From contig NZ_PEFE01000001.1 of the NCBI RefSeq assembly GCF_002754315.1, positions 1,488,001 to 1,552,000 on the forward strand: a stretch of 64,000 bases of DNA, in the 5' to 3' direction. Position numbers and translations under genes: made by a program. Source of the DNA: Flavobacterium sp. 11. Its GTDB lineage: Bacteria > Bacteroidota > Bacteroidia > Flavobacteriales > Flavobacteriaceae. The stretch's first letter is position 1. Every line of letters starts with the position of its first letter. Positions 7,297-14,447 of the stretch are shown piece by piece. The notes under the pieces are model-generated. The model worked only from the letters and a program-made list of their open reading frames with translations. It made no database searches and was not told the origin of the DNA.

Positions 7297-8112
7297 TTAT
7301 TGGGCAATTTCATCATTAGATGCCAAAGTCATTATCAAAATTCCATATAGATTTTCATCAGGAGGCTGAATTTCTGCGCTTTCATTTTTAAATAAACTAA
7401 GAACGTAATCGGGAGGGTTTTCTGTAATAAAACTTTCTGGAATATTTAGATTTAGTTCTTTGATAATATTATTATCTAATGGAAAATTTGCTTTAGCGTA
7501 ATTTTCCATTTGCTGAATCTTGTCATTGCCATGATATCCAGAGCAACATACTAAGCAGTGCCAAGGTCTTATTAACATTTCCAAATCTCGTAAATGTTTG
7601 ATATTAGATGAACGCAATTTTTGCACATCAAAAGCATTAATTAGTGAGCAACCCCAAAATTTTCTATCTAATGTGAATGTTTTGCAAAACCACCTTTTGA
7701 GTAACGATTTATCATTAGTACTTAGGAAAAGTGAATATAAAGGAATTTTTGGAGGTGAAGTTGTTAATGCATTATGTATTAAAGTATCACATTGGTGCAT
7801 TACTGCTTTTTTTCCTTTATAATGTAAATGTTCGAATTCATTACTTTTGTTATTAATTATTTTTGCCTGAATTCTAAATCCTATCCATTTTCCATTATTA
7901 TTAAACCACCATTCCCAATCTGCTCCATTCTTAGATTCATAATATTTTGAAAAAGTATGGGTTATCACTTGATGACCATGTTTTCTCTTTAATTCTAAAA
8001 CAATCATGTCAGTAAGAGTTTCTTCTTTAAGCTGGTAGTTTACTTTTCGGCTACGGTTTATCTGTGTCCAAGTATAAACAGCTAATTGCTGAAAAGTGTT
8101 ACAAACTGTCAT
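7297..8112 (-). CDS. PD-(D/E)xK nuclease-like protein, possibly DUF6615, 271 aa
   Basis: The N-terminal third carries a restriction-endonuclease-like pattern: a helix with conserved acid (KEETLTDMIVLELKRKHG, E30/E31), then GADWEWWF (D65, E67), then WIGFRIQAK (Q82-A-K84). A D-x(n)-QxK arrangement with Gln is a known variant of the PD-(D/E)xK site (for example in Mrr-type enzymes). The motif set reminds me of DUF6615, from memory only. The C-terminal part has a CLVCCSG stretch, possibly structural cysteines. It is the upstream gene of a minus-strand pair with the HEPN-like protein. A nucleic-acid-cleaving defence role is inference. Confidence 0.6.
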   Translation of the reverse strand: MTVCNTFQQLAVYTWTQINRSRKVNYQLKEETLTDMIVLELKRKHGHQVITHTFSKYYESKNGADWEWWFNNNGKWIGFRIQAKIINNKSNEFEHLHYKGKKAVMHQCDTLIHNALTTSPPKIPLYSLFLSTNDKSLLKRWFCKTFTLDRKFWGCSLINAFDVQKLRSSNIKHLRDLEMLIRPWHCLVCCSGYHGNDKIQQMENYAKANFPLDNNIIKELNLNIPESFITENPPDYVLSLFKNESAEIQPPDENLYGILIMTLASNDEIAQ

Positions 8113-8304
8113 ATGTTTTCTGTTAAGATTATGTTTCTATTATAATTATCGCTAACTTGTTTATAGGTCTGATAACGTACAACTTATCCACCCATAGCTG
8201 GCTAGCTTTGCATGATAAAAGTGATACATTATTAGTAATCCAAATATATAATAATTATCTTATAAATTATCAAAGCAATTTTATATTATTGAAAACCTCG
8301 AGCC

Positions 8305-8420
8305 GCGTGAAGGATGGCAGTGGAAATCCTTTTATGAAGCGAAGCGCAATAAAAGATTATAACGGACAGCCTGACCCAAAGTTGCGAGGAGGAACGACAA
8401 GTAATCTGCAGGGACACGCC
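8305..8420. repeat. Intergenic palindromic repeat, copy A
   Basis: Begins GCGTGAAGGATGGCAGTGGA, then AATCCTTTTA pairs with TAAAAGATT around a short G/C-rich loop, then continues through ACGGACAGCCTGACCC to GGGACACGCC. The first half and the stem match copy C at 48463-48561 base for base at most positions. It lies between genes with no coding potential. Its architecture resembles structured intergenic repeats I associate with Flavobacterium genomes. Confidence 0.65.
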
Positions 8421-8526
8421 CAAATTATTTTCCTTTTCCGGCCTGTGATTTTGTCAAATAACAGCCTAAAATTCAATCCCGTCCCGTCCCGAAGCTTCGG
8501 GATCAGGATCGTGAATAAAAAGCTTG

Positions 8527-8560
8527 TTTGGGTTGCAAAAATTTTATAATTTTGCAACCC
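8527..8560 (+). promoter_or_regulatory. tig promoter overlapped by a perfect 11-bp inverted repeat
   Basis: TTTG at 8527-8530 and TAATTTTG at 8547-8554 form a Bacteroidota-type promoter with a shorter 16-nt spacer. A perfect inverted repeat, GGGTTGCAAAA (8530-8540) and TTTTGCAACCC (8550-8560), covers the spacer and the -7 box, 28 bp before the tig start. It could be an operator for a dimeric regulator or a terminator-like hairpin. Confidence 0.55.
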
Positions 8561-8588
8561 AATTTTATTATGTAAATTAAAGAAGAAG

Positions 8589-9914
8589 ATGGATATCAAA
8601 AGAGTAGCAATAGACGCTGTGAATGAAACAATTGTAATGACTGTTGTTCACATGGATTACAAAGGACAAGTTGCAAAAAGAATAAACGAAAAAATGCCTT
8701 TGGCAACTGTTAAGGGATTTAGAAAAGGAGCGGTGCCTAAAGATCTTGTTGAAAAACAATACGGTAAAGCTATTAAACAAGAAGAAGTTCAGAAAGTTGT
8801 TGATTTGGCTCTAGAGCGTTTCGTACAATCAGAAAGATTAAACCTTCTTGGAACGCCACTTCCTAAAGTAAACGAAGATTTTTCTTGGGATGCTGAAGAA
8901 TTGGTTTTTGAATATGAAATTGGATTGGTTCCAAACTTCACTTTAGACTTAGATGCTAAAAACGACATCGTAAAATATGTGGTTACTGCTGACGATAAAT
9001 TAATCGACGGTCAAGTGGAAAGAATCCAAAAACAATTTGGAACTGCAATTCCTCAAGAGGTTGTTGCTGCAGATTCAGATGTAACGGGAACATTCACTAA
9101 CGAAGAAAAAGGAATTAATAACGCTACCACTATTGCTGCTGATCTTTTCAAAGACAAAGCGACTTTTGACTTGTTCATAGGTAAAAAAGTAGGTGATGTA
9201 GTGACTGTAAATACTAAAGGTTTATTTGAAGACGACCACCAATTGATGGACGTGATGAAAGTAAGTCATGATGACGTTCACGGTTTAGATGTTGATGTAA
9301 ACTTCACAATCGAAGCTATCAACACTGCTGAATTAGCAGAATTGAACCAAGAATTGTTCGATAAATTGTTTGGAGCTGGAACTGTTTCTTCACTTGAAGA
9401 ATTGAAAGCAAAAATCAAAGAAGATGCTGAAAATCAATTTGCACAACAAGCTGACCAAAAATTATTAGGTGATGTAACGGAGTTCTTAATCGAAAGCACA
9501 AAATTTGATTTACCAGCTGAATTCCTTAAAAAATGGTTGCAAACTGTTGGTGAGAAAAAATTATCTCCTGAGGAAGCTGAAGTGGAATATGCACGTTCTG
9601 AAAAAGGATTGCGTTTTCAATTGATCGAAGGTAGAGCAATGGCTCAATCTGATATCAAAATCACTTTTGAAGACTTGAAAACATTCACTACAAAAAATAT
9701 TCGTCAACAAATGGCGCAATTCGGGCAAACAAATCCTACTGACGAAGAAGTTCAAGGAATTGTAGCTAGAGTTTTGTCTAACCAAGACGAAGTGAAAAGA
9801 CTTTCTGACCAAGTTGTTGCTGAGAAATTATTGGAATTGTTCAAAGAAAAAGCAAATCCTACTACTAAAGAAGTGACTTACGAAGAATTTATTGCTGCTT
9901 CTTACGGAGAATAA
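8589..9914 (+). CDS. tig: Trigger factor, ribosome-associated chaperone
   Basis: Ribosome-bound folding chaperone for nascent chains, 441 aa. The N-terminal ribosome-binding domain includes the conserved GFRKGAVP loop (consensus GFRxGxxP) that docks on ribosomal protein L23. The middle region corresponds to the PPIase/FKBP-like domain, much diverged from proteobacterial proteins as is usual in Bacteroidota, and the C-terminal half is the helical chaperone domain (EELKAKIKEDAENQFAQQADQKL). Followed by clpP and clpX in the same order as in many bacteria, but with a 408-bp gap. Starts at ATG 8589, just after its promoter. Confidence 0.95.
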   Translation: MDIKRVAIDAVNETIVMTVVHMDYKGQVAKRINEKMPLATVKGFRKGAVPKDLVEKQYGKAIKQEEVQKVVDLALERFVQSERLNLLGTPLPKVNEDFSWDAEELVFEYEIGLVPNFTLDLDAKNDIVKYVVTADDKLIDGQVERIQKQFGTAIPQEVVAADSDVTGTFTNEEKGINNATTIAADLFKDKATFDLFIGKKVGDVVTVNTKGLFEDDHQLMDVMKVSHDDVHGLDVDVNFTIEAINTAELAELNQELFDKLFGAGTVSSLEELKAKIKEDAENQFAQQADQKLLGDVTEFLIESTKFDLPAEFLKKWLQTVGEKKLSPEEAEVEYARSEKGLRFQLIEGRAMAQSDIKITFEDLKTFTTKNIRQQMAQFGQTNPTDEEVQGIVARVLSNQDEVKRLSDQVVAEKLLELFKEKANPTTKEVTYEEFIAASYGE

Positions 9915-10042
9915 AGTATTGTCGTAAAGTCAAAAGTCATAAAGTCAAAAGTTGAAAAATGGGAATCAAATTTCGTTAGTTGTTTCAAATTTTAAGATTT
10001 TATTACAAAGACAAAACAATAAAAAATAGTTATATTTGAGCG

Positions 10043-10076
10043 TCAGAAAAAATATTTTTTGGCGCTCTTTTGTTTG
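10043..10076 (+). terminator. Probable terminator after tig
   Basis: GAGCGTC pairs imperfectly with GGCGCTC around an A/T loop and is followed by TTTTGTTT. It lies ~130 bp after tig and is the only terminator-like structure before the larger repeat. Confidence 0.5.
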
Positions 10077-10085
10077 AATTAATTT

Positions 10086-10232
10086 CAGGAGCTAATCCAG
10101 CTGTACGTTTCAAGTTTTTTCTTCCGTTTCTGTTTTTTAAATTCCTGCAAGAGCTTCTTTCAGTCGCTTTGCAAGAATAAAAAAACTAAAAAACGGAATT
10201 CAAAAAGCTTTTTACTCCCATCTGGGCTAAAA
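10086..10232. repeat. Long hairpin-forming intergenic repeat, copy B
   Basis: The left end is CAGGAGCTAATCCAGCTGTA; the right end is CTCCCATCTGGGCTAAAAAT. Inside, a stem starts CCGTTTCTGTTTTTTAAATT and closes with AATAAAAAAACTAAAAAACGG. The internal loop has its own pairing, CTTGCAAAG against the opposite TGCAAG. Read on the other strand it has the same general layout as copies A and C (GATGG.AG, a T/A stem, then CG.ACAGC) but low identity, so it is probably a second subfamily of intergenic repeat. Confidence 0.55.
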
Positions 10233-10322
10233 ATAAGACATATTGACATCATTTGTAAATAGGTATGACCTTTGCATTAAATCGAATCACAAGATATTAC
10301 GTAAAACTTAGAACAAAAAAAT

Positions 10323-10997
10323 ATGAACTACGGTAAAGAATTTAAAAAATTTGCTACAAAGGACCACGGCGTAAACTCCATGTATTACGATAAAATCGTA
10401 GGCGCAATGACTCCTAAAAACATGACTCCATATATCATTGAAGAACGTCAGTTGAATATTTCACAATTAGACGTTTTCTCAAGGCTGATGATGGACAGAA
10501 TTATATTCCTTGGAACAGGAATTGATGACCAAATCGCAAACATCGTTCAAGCACAGTTATTGTTCCTTGAAAGCGCCGATGCTTCTAAGGATATTCAAAT
10601 TTATTTGAATTCTCCAGGAGGAAGCGTTTACGCAGGATTAGGAATTTATGACACCATGCAATACATCAAACCAGATGTAGCCACTATTTGTACAGGAATG
10701 GCAGCTTCTATGGGAGCAGTGCTTTTATGTGCAGGAGCAGCAGGAAAACGTTCAGCATTGCCACATTCAAGAGTAATGATTCACCAACCATCAGGTGGAG
10801 CTCAAGGAGTTGCAACAGATATGGAAATCAACTTACGCGAAATGTTGAAACTGAAAGATGAGTTATACAAAATCATCTCTCACCACTCTGGACAAACTTT
10901 CGAGAAAGTACACAATGACAGCGAGCGTGATTATTGGATGATTGCCGAAGAAGCAAAAGCATACGGAATGATTGATGAAGTTTTAATAAGAGGATAA
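10323..10997 (+). CDS. clpP: ATP-dependent Clp protease proteolytic subunit
   Basis: Serine peptidase of the ClpXP complex, 224 aa. The catalytic Ser lies in AASMGAVLLCAG, the His in PHSRVMIHQP, and the Asp is expected in the next segment. The substrate-channel motif LNSPGGSVYAGLGIYDTM is intact. An N-terminal extension of roughly 30 residues precedes the usual ClpP core and may be a propeptide. clpX follows after 86 bp on the same strand; the spacer holds an inverted repeat. Start ATG 10323. Confidence 0.97.
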   Translation: MNYGKEFKKFATKDHGVNSMYYDKIVGAMTPKNMTPYIIEERQLNISQLDVFSRLMMDRIIFLGTGIDDQIANIVQAQLLFLESADASKDIQIYLNSPGGSVYAGLGIYDTMQYIKPDVATICTGMAASMGAVLLCAGAAGKRSALPHSRVMIHQPSGGAQGVATDMEINLREMLKLKDELYKIISHHSGQTFEKVHNDSERDYWMIAEEAKAYGMIDEVLIRG

Positions 10998-11006
10998 AAA
11001 TAGTTA

Positions 11007-11074
11007 CAAGTTTAAGGTTTGAGGTTTAAGGTTGCTGCGGGAACTTTAAACTTTAAACTTTTTAAACTTTAAAC
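11007..11074. repeat. Inverted AGTTTAAGGTTT-type repeat in the clpP-clpX spacer
   Basis: Tandem A/G-rich units (AAGTTTAAGGTTTGAGGTTT) are followed by the complementary units (AACTTTAAACTTTAAAC) after an 8-nt G/C-rich loop. The transcript could form a long weak hairpin between the two genes. The same kind of unit appears upstream of purT at 48388-48405. Confidence 0.6.
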
Positions 11075-11083
11075 AAAAAAAGA

Positions 11084-12316
11084 ATGGCAAAAGTAGTATT
11101 AGAGTGTTCGTTTTGTGGAAGAAAGAAGCCAGAAACCAATTTATTGATTGCTGGTATCAATGCACATATTTGTGATAAATGTATCGAACAAGCACACGGA
11201 ATTGTTTTAGAAGAATTAAAATCCAGCGGGAGTTCAAAACTGGTTGGTGATTTGATTTTGAAAAAACCAAAAGAAATCAGAGCGTTCTTAGATCAATATG
11301 TAATTGGACAAGACCAAACTAAAAAAGTAATGTCGGTTGCAGTTTACAATCACTACAAACGTTTGATGCAACAGCAATTAGACGATGAGGTTGAGATTGA
11401 AAAAAGTAACATCATCATGGTGGGACAAACAGGAACAGGAAAAACATTGGTGGCTAAAACCATTGCAAAAATGTTGGATGTGCCTTTGGCTATTGTTGAT
11501 GCAACGGTATTAACTGAAGCAGGTTATGTAGGAGAAGATGTCGAAAGTATTTTGACTCGTCTACTTCAAGCTGCTGATTATGATGTTGCCAAAGCGGAAC
11601 GCGGAATTGTATTCATTGATGAAATAGATAAAATTGCACGTAAAAGTGATAATCCGTCTATTACGCGTGACGTTTCTGGTGAAGGGGTGCAACAAGCATT
11701 ATTGAAATTATTGGAAGGAACGGTTGTGAATGTACCACCAAAAGGAGGACGCAAGCACCCGGACCAAAAATTTGTGGAGGTCAATACACAAAACATTTTG
11801 TTTATAGCCGGTGGTGCTTTTGATGGAATCGAAAGAATTATTTCGAAACGATTGAACCGTCAGGCCGTGGGTTATTCGACTTCAAAAAATGTGGATAATA
11901 TTGACAAAGACAATTTGTTGCAATACATTATCCCAAAAGACATCAAAGATTTTGGATTGATTCCTGAGATTATTGGTCGTTTGCCAGTATTGACACACAT
12001 GGATCCTTTAGACAGAGAAACCTTGCGTGCGATTTTGACACAACCTAAAAATGCGTTAATCAAGCAATACGAAAAATTGTTTTTGATGGATGAGGTAACT
12101 TTTACCATCACAGACGAAGCCTTGGATTTTATTGTGGATAAAGCATTAGAATATAAATTAGGTGCTCGTGGATTGCGTTCTTTATGCGAAGCTATCTTAA
12201 CCGATGCGATGTATGAACTGCCAAGTTCTGATGATAAAATCTTAGAAATTGATAGAGAATATGCCAAAGAAACGTTGAATAAAAATTTATTGAAACGTTT
12301 GGAAATTGCTTCGTAA
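11084..12316 (+). CDS. clpX: ATP-dependent Clp protease ATPase subunit ClpX
   Basis: AAA+ unfoldase that feeds substrates to ClpP, 410 aa. The N-terminal zinc-binding domain has C8, C11, C30 and C33 (CSFCGRK and CDKC). Walker A is GQTGTGKT, Walker B is VFIDEIDKI, and sensor and IGF-type ClpP-contact regions follow within the expected length. It sits directly after clpP, and a hairpin terminator at 12362 closes the pair. Confidence 0.97.
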   Translation: MAKVVLECSFCGRKKPETNLLIAGINAHICDKCIEQAHGIVLEELKSSGSSKLVGDLILKKPKEIRAFLDQYVIGQDQTKKVMSVAVYNHYKRLMQQQLDDEVEIEKSNIIMVGQTGTGKTLVAKTIAKMLDVPLAIVDATVLTEAGYVGEDVESILTRLLQAADYDVAKAERGIVFIDEIDKIARKSDNPSITRDVSGEGVQQALLKLLEGTVVNVPPKGGRKHPDQKFVEVNTQNILFIAGGAFDGIERIISKRLNRQAVGYSTSKNVDNIDKDNLLQYIIPKDIKDFGLIPEIIGRLPVLTHMDPLDRETLRAILTQPKNALIKQYEKLFLMDEVTFTITDEALDFIVDKALEYKLGARGLRSLCEAILTDAMYELPSSDDKILEIDREYAKETLNKNLLKRLEIAS

Positions 12317-12361
12317 TTTGAATTCTGATAAAGATTAATTGTAATCTTTTCTAAAAATAGT

Positions 12362-12394
12362 AAACCTGTTCATTCATTTGAGCAGGTTTTTTTA
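12362..12394 (+). terminator. Terminator after clpX, twin 1
   Basis: AAACCTG pairs with CAGGTTT across a loop containing TTCATTCATTTG, followed by a T run. Nearly identical to the terminator at 14310-14343. Confidence 0.85.
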
Positions 12395-12434
12395 TGTATT
12401 ATTTTAAAGTTATATTCTTGATTATAAAAGAGAA

Positions 12435-12467
12435 CCGACTTTAAATATTTTGTAAATTTATAGTCGG
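12435..12467. promoter_or_regulatory. Inverted repeat in front of the SRPBCC/VOC module
   Basis: CCGACTTTAAAT (12435-12446) and ATTTATAGTCGG (12456-12467) are inverted copies with one mismatch, 22 bp before the first ATG of the module. It could be an operator or a leader hairpin; no T run follows, so it is not a typical terminator. Confidence 0.45.
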
Positions 12468-12489
12468 AAATTTAAAAAGGGAACTTTAA

Positions 12490-12900
12490 ATGATAACAGT
12501 ACAAAGTACAATAAACGCTTCAATTGAGAAAATCTGGGAATTATGGACTGCTCCGGAACATGTCATGAAGTGGAACAATGCCTCAGAGGATTGGCATACT
12601 CCTTTTGCGGAAAATGACTTGAAAGTGGGAGGGAAATTCAAATACACCATGGCTTCAACAGACGGTACAATGCGTTTTGATTTCGAAGGAGTTTATACGA
12701 ATGTGGTGAATCTTTCATTAATAGAATACGAAATGGCAGATGGGAGAAAAGTGAAAATTGTTTTTGAAAAAGATGCAGAAGGCATAAAAGTGATAGAAAG
12801 TTTTGATCCGGAAACAGTAAATCCTGAAGAAATGCAGAAAAATGGCTGGCAGGCAATTTTGGATAATTTTAAAAAATATGTTGAAAATGCAATCCTTTAA
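12490..12900 (+). CDS. SRPBCC (AHSA1-like) domain protein
   Basis: 136 aa, a single START/SRPBCC-fold domain of the activator-of-Hsp90 homology 1 type. It opens with the typical beta-strand and Trp pattern (INASIEKIWELWTAPEHVMKWNNA) and closes with the C-terminal helix containing GWQAILDNFKKYVE. These proteins bind hydrophobic ligands in a deep pocket; some act on small toxic compounds. First of four short genes (two SRPBCC, two VOC) transcribed together with 11-29-bp gaps. No ligand can be predicted. Confidence 0.88.
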   Translation: MITVQSTINASIEKIWELWTAPEHVMKWNNASEDWHTPFAENDLKVGGKFKYTMASTDGTMRFDFEGVYTNVVNLSLIEYEMADGRKVKIVFEKDAEGIKVIESFDPETVNPEEMQKNGWQAILDNFKKYVENAIL

Positions 12901-12911
12901 AAACGTACAAA

Positions 12912-13325
12912 ATGACAAAGCAAATATGGCTTAATTTGCCTGTAAAAGAGGTGGCTAGATCAAAAGCATTTTTCGCCAAAATAGGTTTTTCTTTTAATGA
13001 ACAATACGCTACTCCGCAATCAACATGCTTGTCAGTTGGAGCTACTCATTTTGCAGTCATGCTTTTTGAGGAAGCGGTATTTGAAGGTTTTGTGCGAAAT
13101 AAAATTACAGATACACAATCAAGTTCTGAAGTGTTAATTTCAATTGATGCAGAAAGCAGGGAGGAAGTGGATGAATTCGCCAAGAAAGTAGAAGAAGCCG
13201 GAGGTATAGTTTTTGACAAGCCAGCCGAAATTCAAGGGTGGATGTATGGCTGTGGTTTTGCGGATTTAGACGGGCATCGCTGGAATATGTTATACATGGA
13301 TTTTAGTAAAATGCCCAAACAGTAG
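12912..13325 (+). CDS. VOC family (glyoxalase/bleomycin resistance-like) protein
   Basis: 137 aa with the paired beta-alpha-beta-beta-beta modules of the vicinal oxygen chelate fold (IWLNLPVKEVARSKAFFAKIGF; then FADLDGHRWNMLYMD at the end). The final GxDxDGHxW-like sequence includes a conserved His that can bind a divalent metal. Such proteins act as lyases, dioxygenases or resistance binders. 11 bp after the SRPBCC gene, same operon. Substrate unknown. Confidence 0.85.
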   Translation: MTKQIWLNLPVKEVARSKAFFAKIGFSFNEQYATPQSTCLSVGATHFAVMLFEEAVFEGFVRNKITDTQSSSEVLISIDAESREEVDEFAKKVEEAGGIVFDKPAEIQGWMYGCGFADLDGHRWNMLYMDFSKMPKQ

Positions 13326-13354
13326 GATTTAAGTCAATTTAAAAAACAAACAAA

Positions 13355-13795
13355 ATGACAACACTGGAATTTAAAATCGAGATAAATGCTCCCAAAGAAA
13401 AAGTTTGGGACGTTTTATGGAATGAAGAAACATACAAACAATGGACCTCTATTTTTTGTGAAGGGTCTTATGCAGAAAGCGATTGGAAAGAAGGGAGTAG
13501 AATTCATTTTTTATCTCCAAACGGAGACGGGATGAACAGCATTATTTTCAAGAAAATTGATAATGAATACATGGCTTTTAAACATTTGAGTGAAATCAAA
13601 AAATTTCAGGAAATGCCTGTTGATGATGCGACTCAAGAATGGACGGGTGCTATGGAAATGTACCGTTTGACCGAAGACAATGGAGTTACTGTTTTAGAAG
13701 CAAAAATGGATGCAGTCGAAAAATACATCGATTATTTCAAAACGACATGGCCAAAAGCATTAGATTTGGTAAAGAAACTTTCAGAAGAAAAATAA
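13355..13795 (+). CDS. SRPBCC (AHSA1-like) domain protein
   Basis: 146 aa. The N-terminus IEINAPKEKVWDVLWNEETYKQWTSIF is the standard SRPBCC opening and TTWPKALDLVKKLSEEK the C-terminal helix that closes the pocket. It is clearly a different protein from the SRPBCC gene two positions upstream, not a recent copy. Third gene in the module. Confidence 0.88.
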   Translation: MTTLEFKIEINAPKEKVWDVLWNEETYKQWTSIFCEGSYAESDWKEGSRIHFLSPNGDGMNSIIFKKIDNEYMAFKHLSEIKKFQEMPVDDATQEWTGAMEMYRLTEDNGVTVLEAKMDAVEKYIDYFKTTWPKALDLVKKLSEEK

Positions 13796-13819
13796 TATAT
13801 TAATTTAAAAATTACAATC

Positions 13820-14254
13820 ATGGCAGCAATTAATCCGTACTTAGTTTTTAATGGAAACTGCGAAGAAGCATTTCTATTTTATAAATCAGTATTTGGTGGG
13901 GAATTCCCTTATATTGGAAAATTTAAAGACATGCCGCCGGCAGAATGGAATCCCGTGCTTTCTGAAGCGGAAGGCAATAAGATTATGCATGTTACTTTGC
14001 CTATCGGTGACGGGACAATCCTGATGGGAAGCGACAGTAATTCGGCAAGTGGAGAAGTTGCTTTTGGACAAAATATTTCACTTTCAATTAATACTGCGAG
14101 TAAAGAAGAAGCAGATAAATTGTTTAACGGACTTTCGGCAGGAGGAACGGTGACGATGCCAATGAATCAAACCTTTTGGGGTGCTTATTTTGGAATGTTT
14201 GCTGATAAATTTGGAATCAATTGGATGGTGAATTTTGACGAAAATGAAAAATAA
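13820..14254 (+). CDS. VOC family protein, PhnB-like
   Basis: 144 aa. The sequence YLVFNGNCEEAFLFYKSVFGGEF followed later by MHVTLPIGDGTILMGSD and QTFWGAYFGMFADKFGINW is characteristic of the PhnB/YjdN branch of VOC proteins. That branch lacks a full set of metal ligands in many members. Last gene of the four-gene module, followed 56 bp later by the second twin terminator. The name PhnB does not imply a role in phosphonate metabolism. Confidence 0.9.
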   Translation: MAAINPYLVFNGNCEEAFLFYKSVFGGEFPYIGKFKDMPPAEWNPVLSEAEGNKIMHVTLPIGDGTILMGSDSNSASGEVAFGQNISLSINTASKEEADKLFNGLSAGGTVTMPMNQTFWGAYFGMFADKFGINWMVNFDENEK

Positions 14255-14309
14255 TTAGCGTTAAAACAAATTCGGGCGTACTCTTGGATTGCGTTTTTCT
14301 CATAAAAAT

Positions 14310-14343
14310 AAACCTGTTCATTCATTTGGACAGGTTTTTTTAT
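14310..14343 (+). terminator. Terminator after the SRPBCC/VOC module, twin 2
   Basis: AAACCTG and CAGGTTT arms, a loop with TTCATTCATTTG, then a T run. It differs from the terminator after clpX (12362-12394) at only a couple of bases over about 30. Confidence 0.85.
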
Positions 14344-14447
14344 AGGTAATTTAAACTATTTGTTATTGTTTAAAAAAAGGAACATTATTTTTTTTTATCA
14401 ACTTCAGATTGACGATTTTTGTCCATTCTAAATCAAATAATTATAAA

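Larger units (their letters stand above)
8113..8588. other. 476-bp intergenic region: degenerate cassette boundary, palindromic repeat, tig promoter
   Basis: From left to right: TTTCTGTTAAG at 8118-8128 and CGCTAAC at 8150-8156, resembling the ends of the 7159-7293 element; ~140 bp of A/T-rich DNA; a structured, more G/C-rich intergenic repeat (8305-8420) shared with 48463-48561; a short palindrome (CCCGAAGCTTCGGG) near 8488-8502; and the inverted repeat and promoter of tig. No gene is supported; overlapping frames give no protein-like sequence. Confidence 0.6.
9915..10322. other. 408-bp intergenic region with dispersed repeats before clpP
   Basis: No gene. It holds a 27-bp sequence (9928-9954) whose exact reverse complement occurs at 48644-48670, and a hairpin-forming repeat at 10086-10232. 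A small stem around 10043-10073 (GAGCGTC...GGCGCTC then T-rich) may terminate tig. The clpP promoter should lie in the last 70 bp, but no perfect TAnnTTTG is visible. Confidence 0.5.

Noticed and set aside
8157-8549. 130-aa plus-strand and 80-aa minus-strand frames upstream of tig
   Set aside because: They cross the structured repeat and the tig promoter; composition is not protein-like and the repeat copy at 48463 has no matching frame.
5656-8588. Integrative element with attL/attR at tRNA-Glu
   Set aside because: I compared the tRNA 3' end by eye with the DNA up to tig and found no direct repeat, and there is no integrase gene. Kept only as a possible accessory patch.
10240-10290. Promoter of clpP with TTG and TATGACCTTTG
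   Set aside because: The -7 like sequence has five rather than two bases between TA and TTTG, so it does not fit the consensus.
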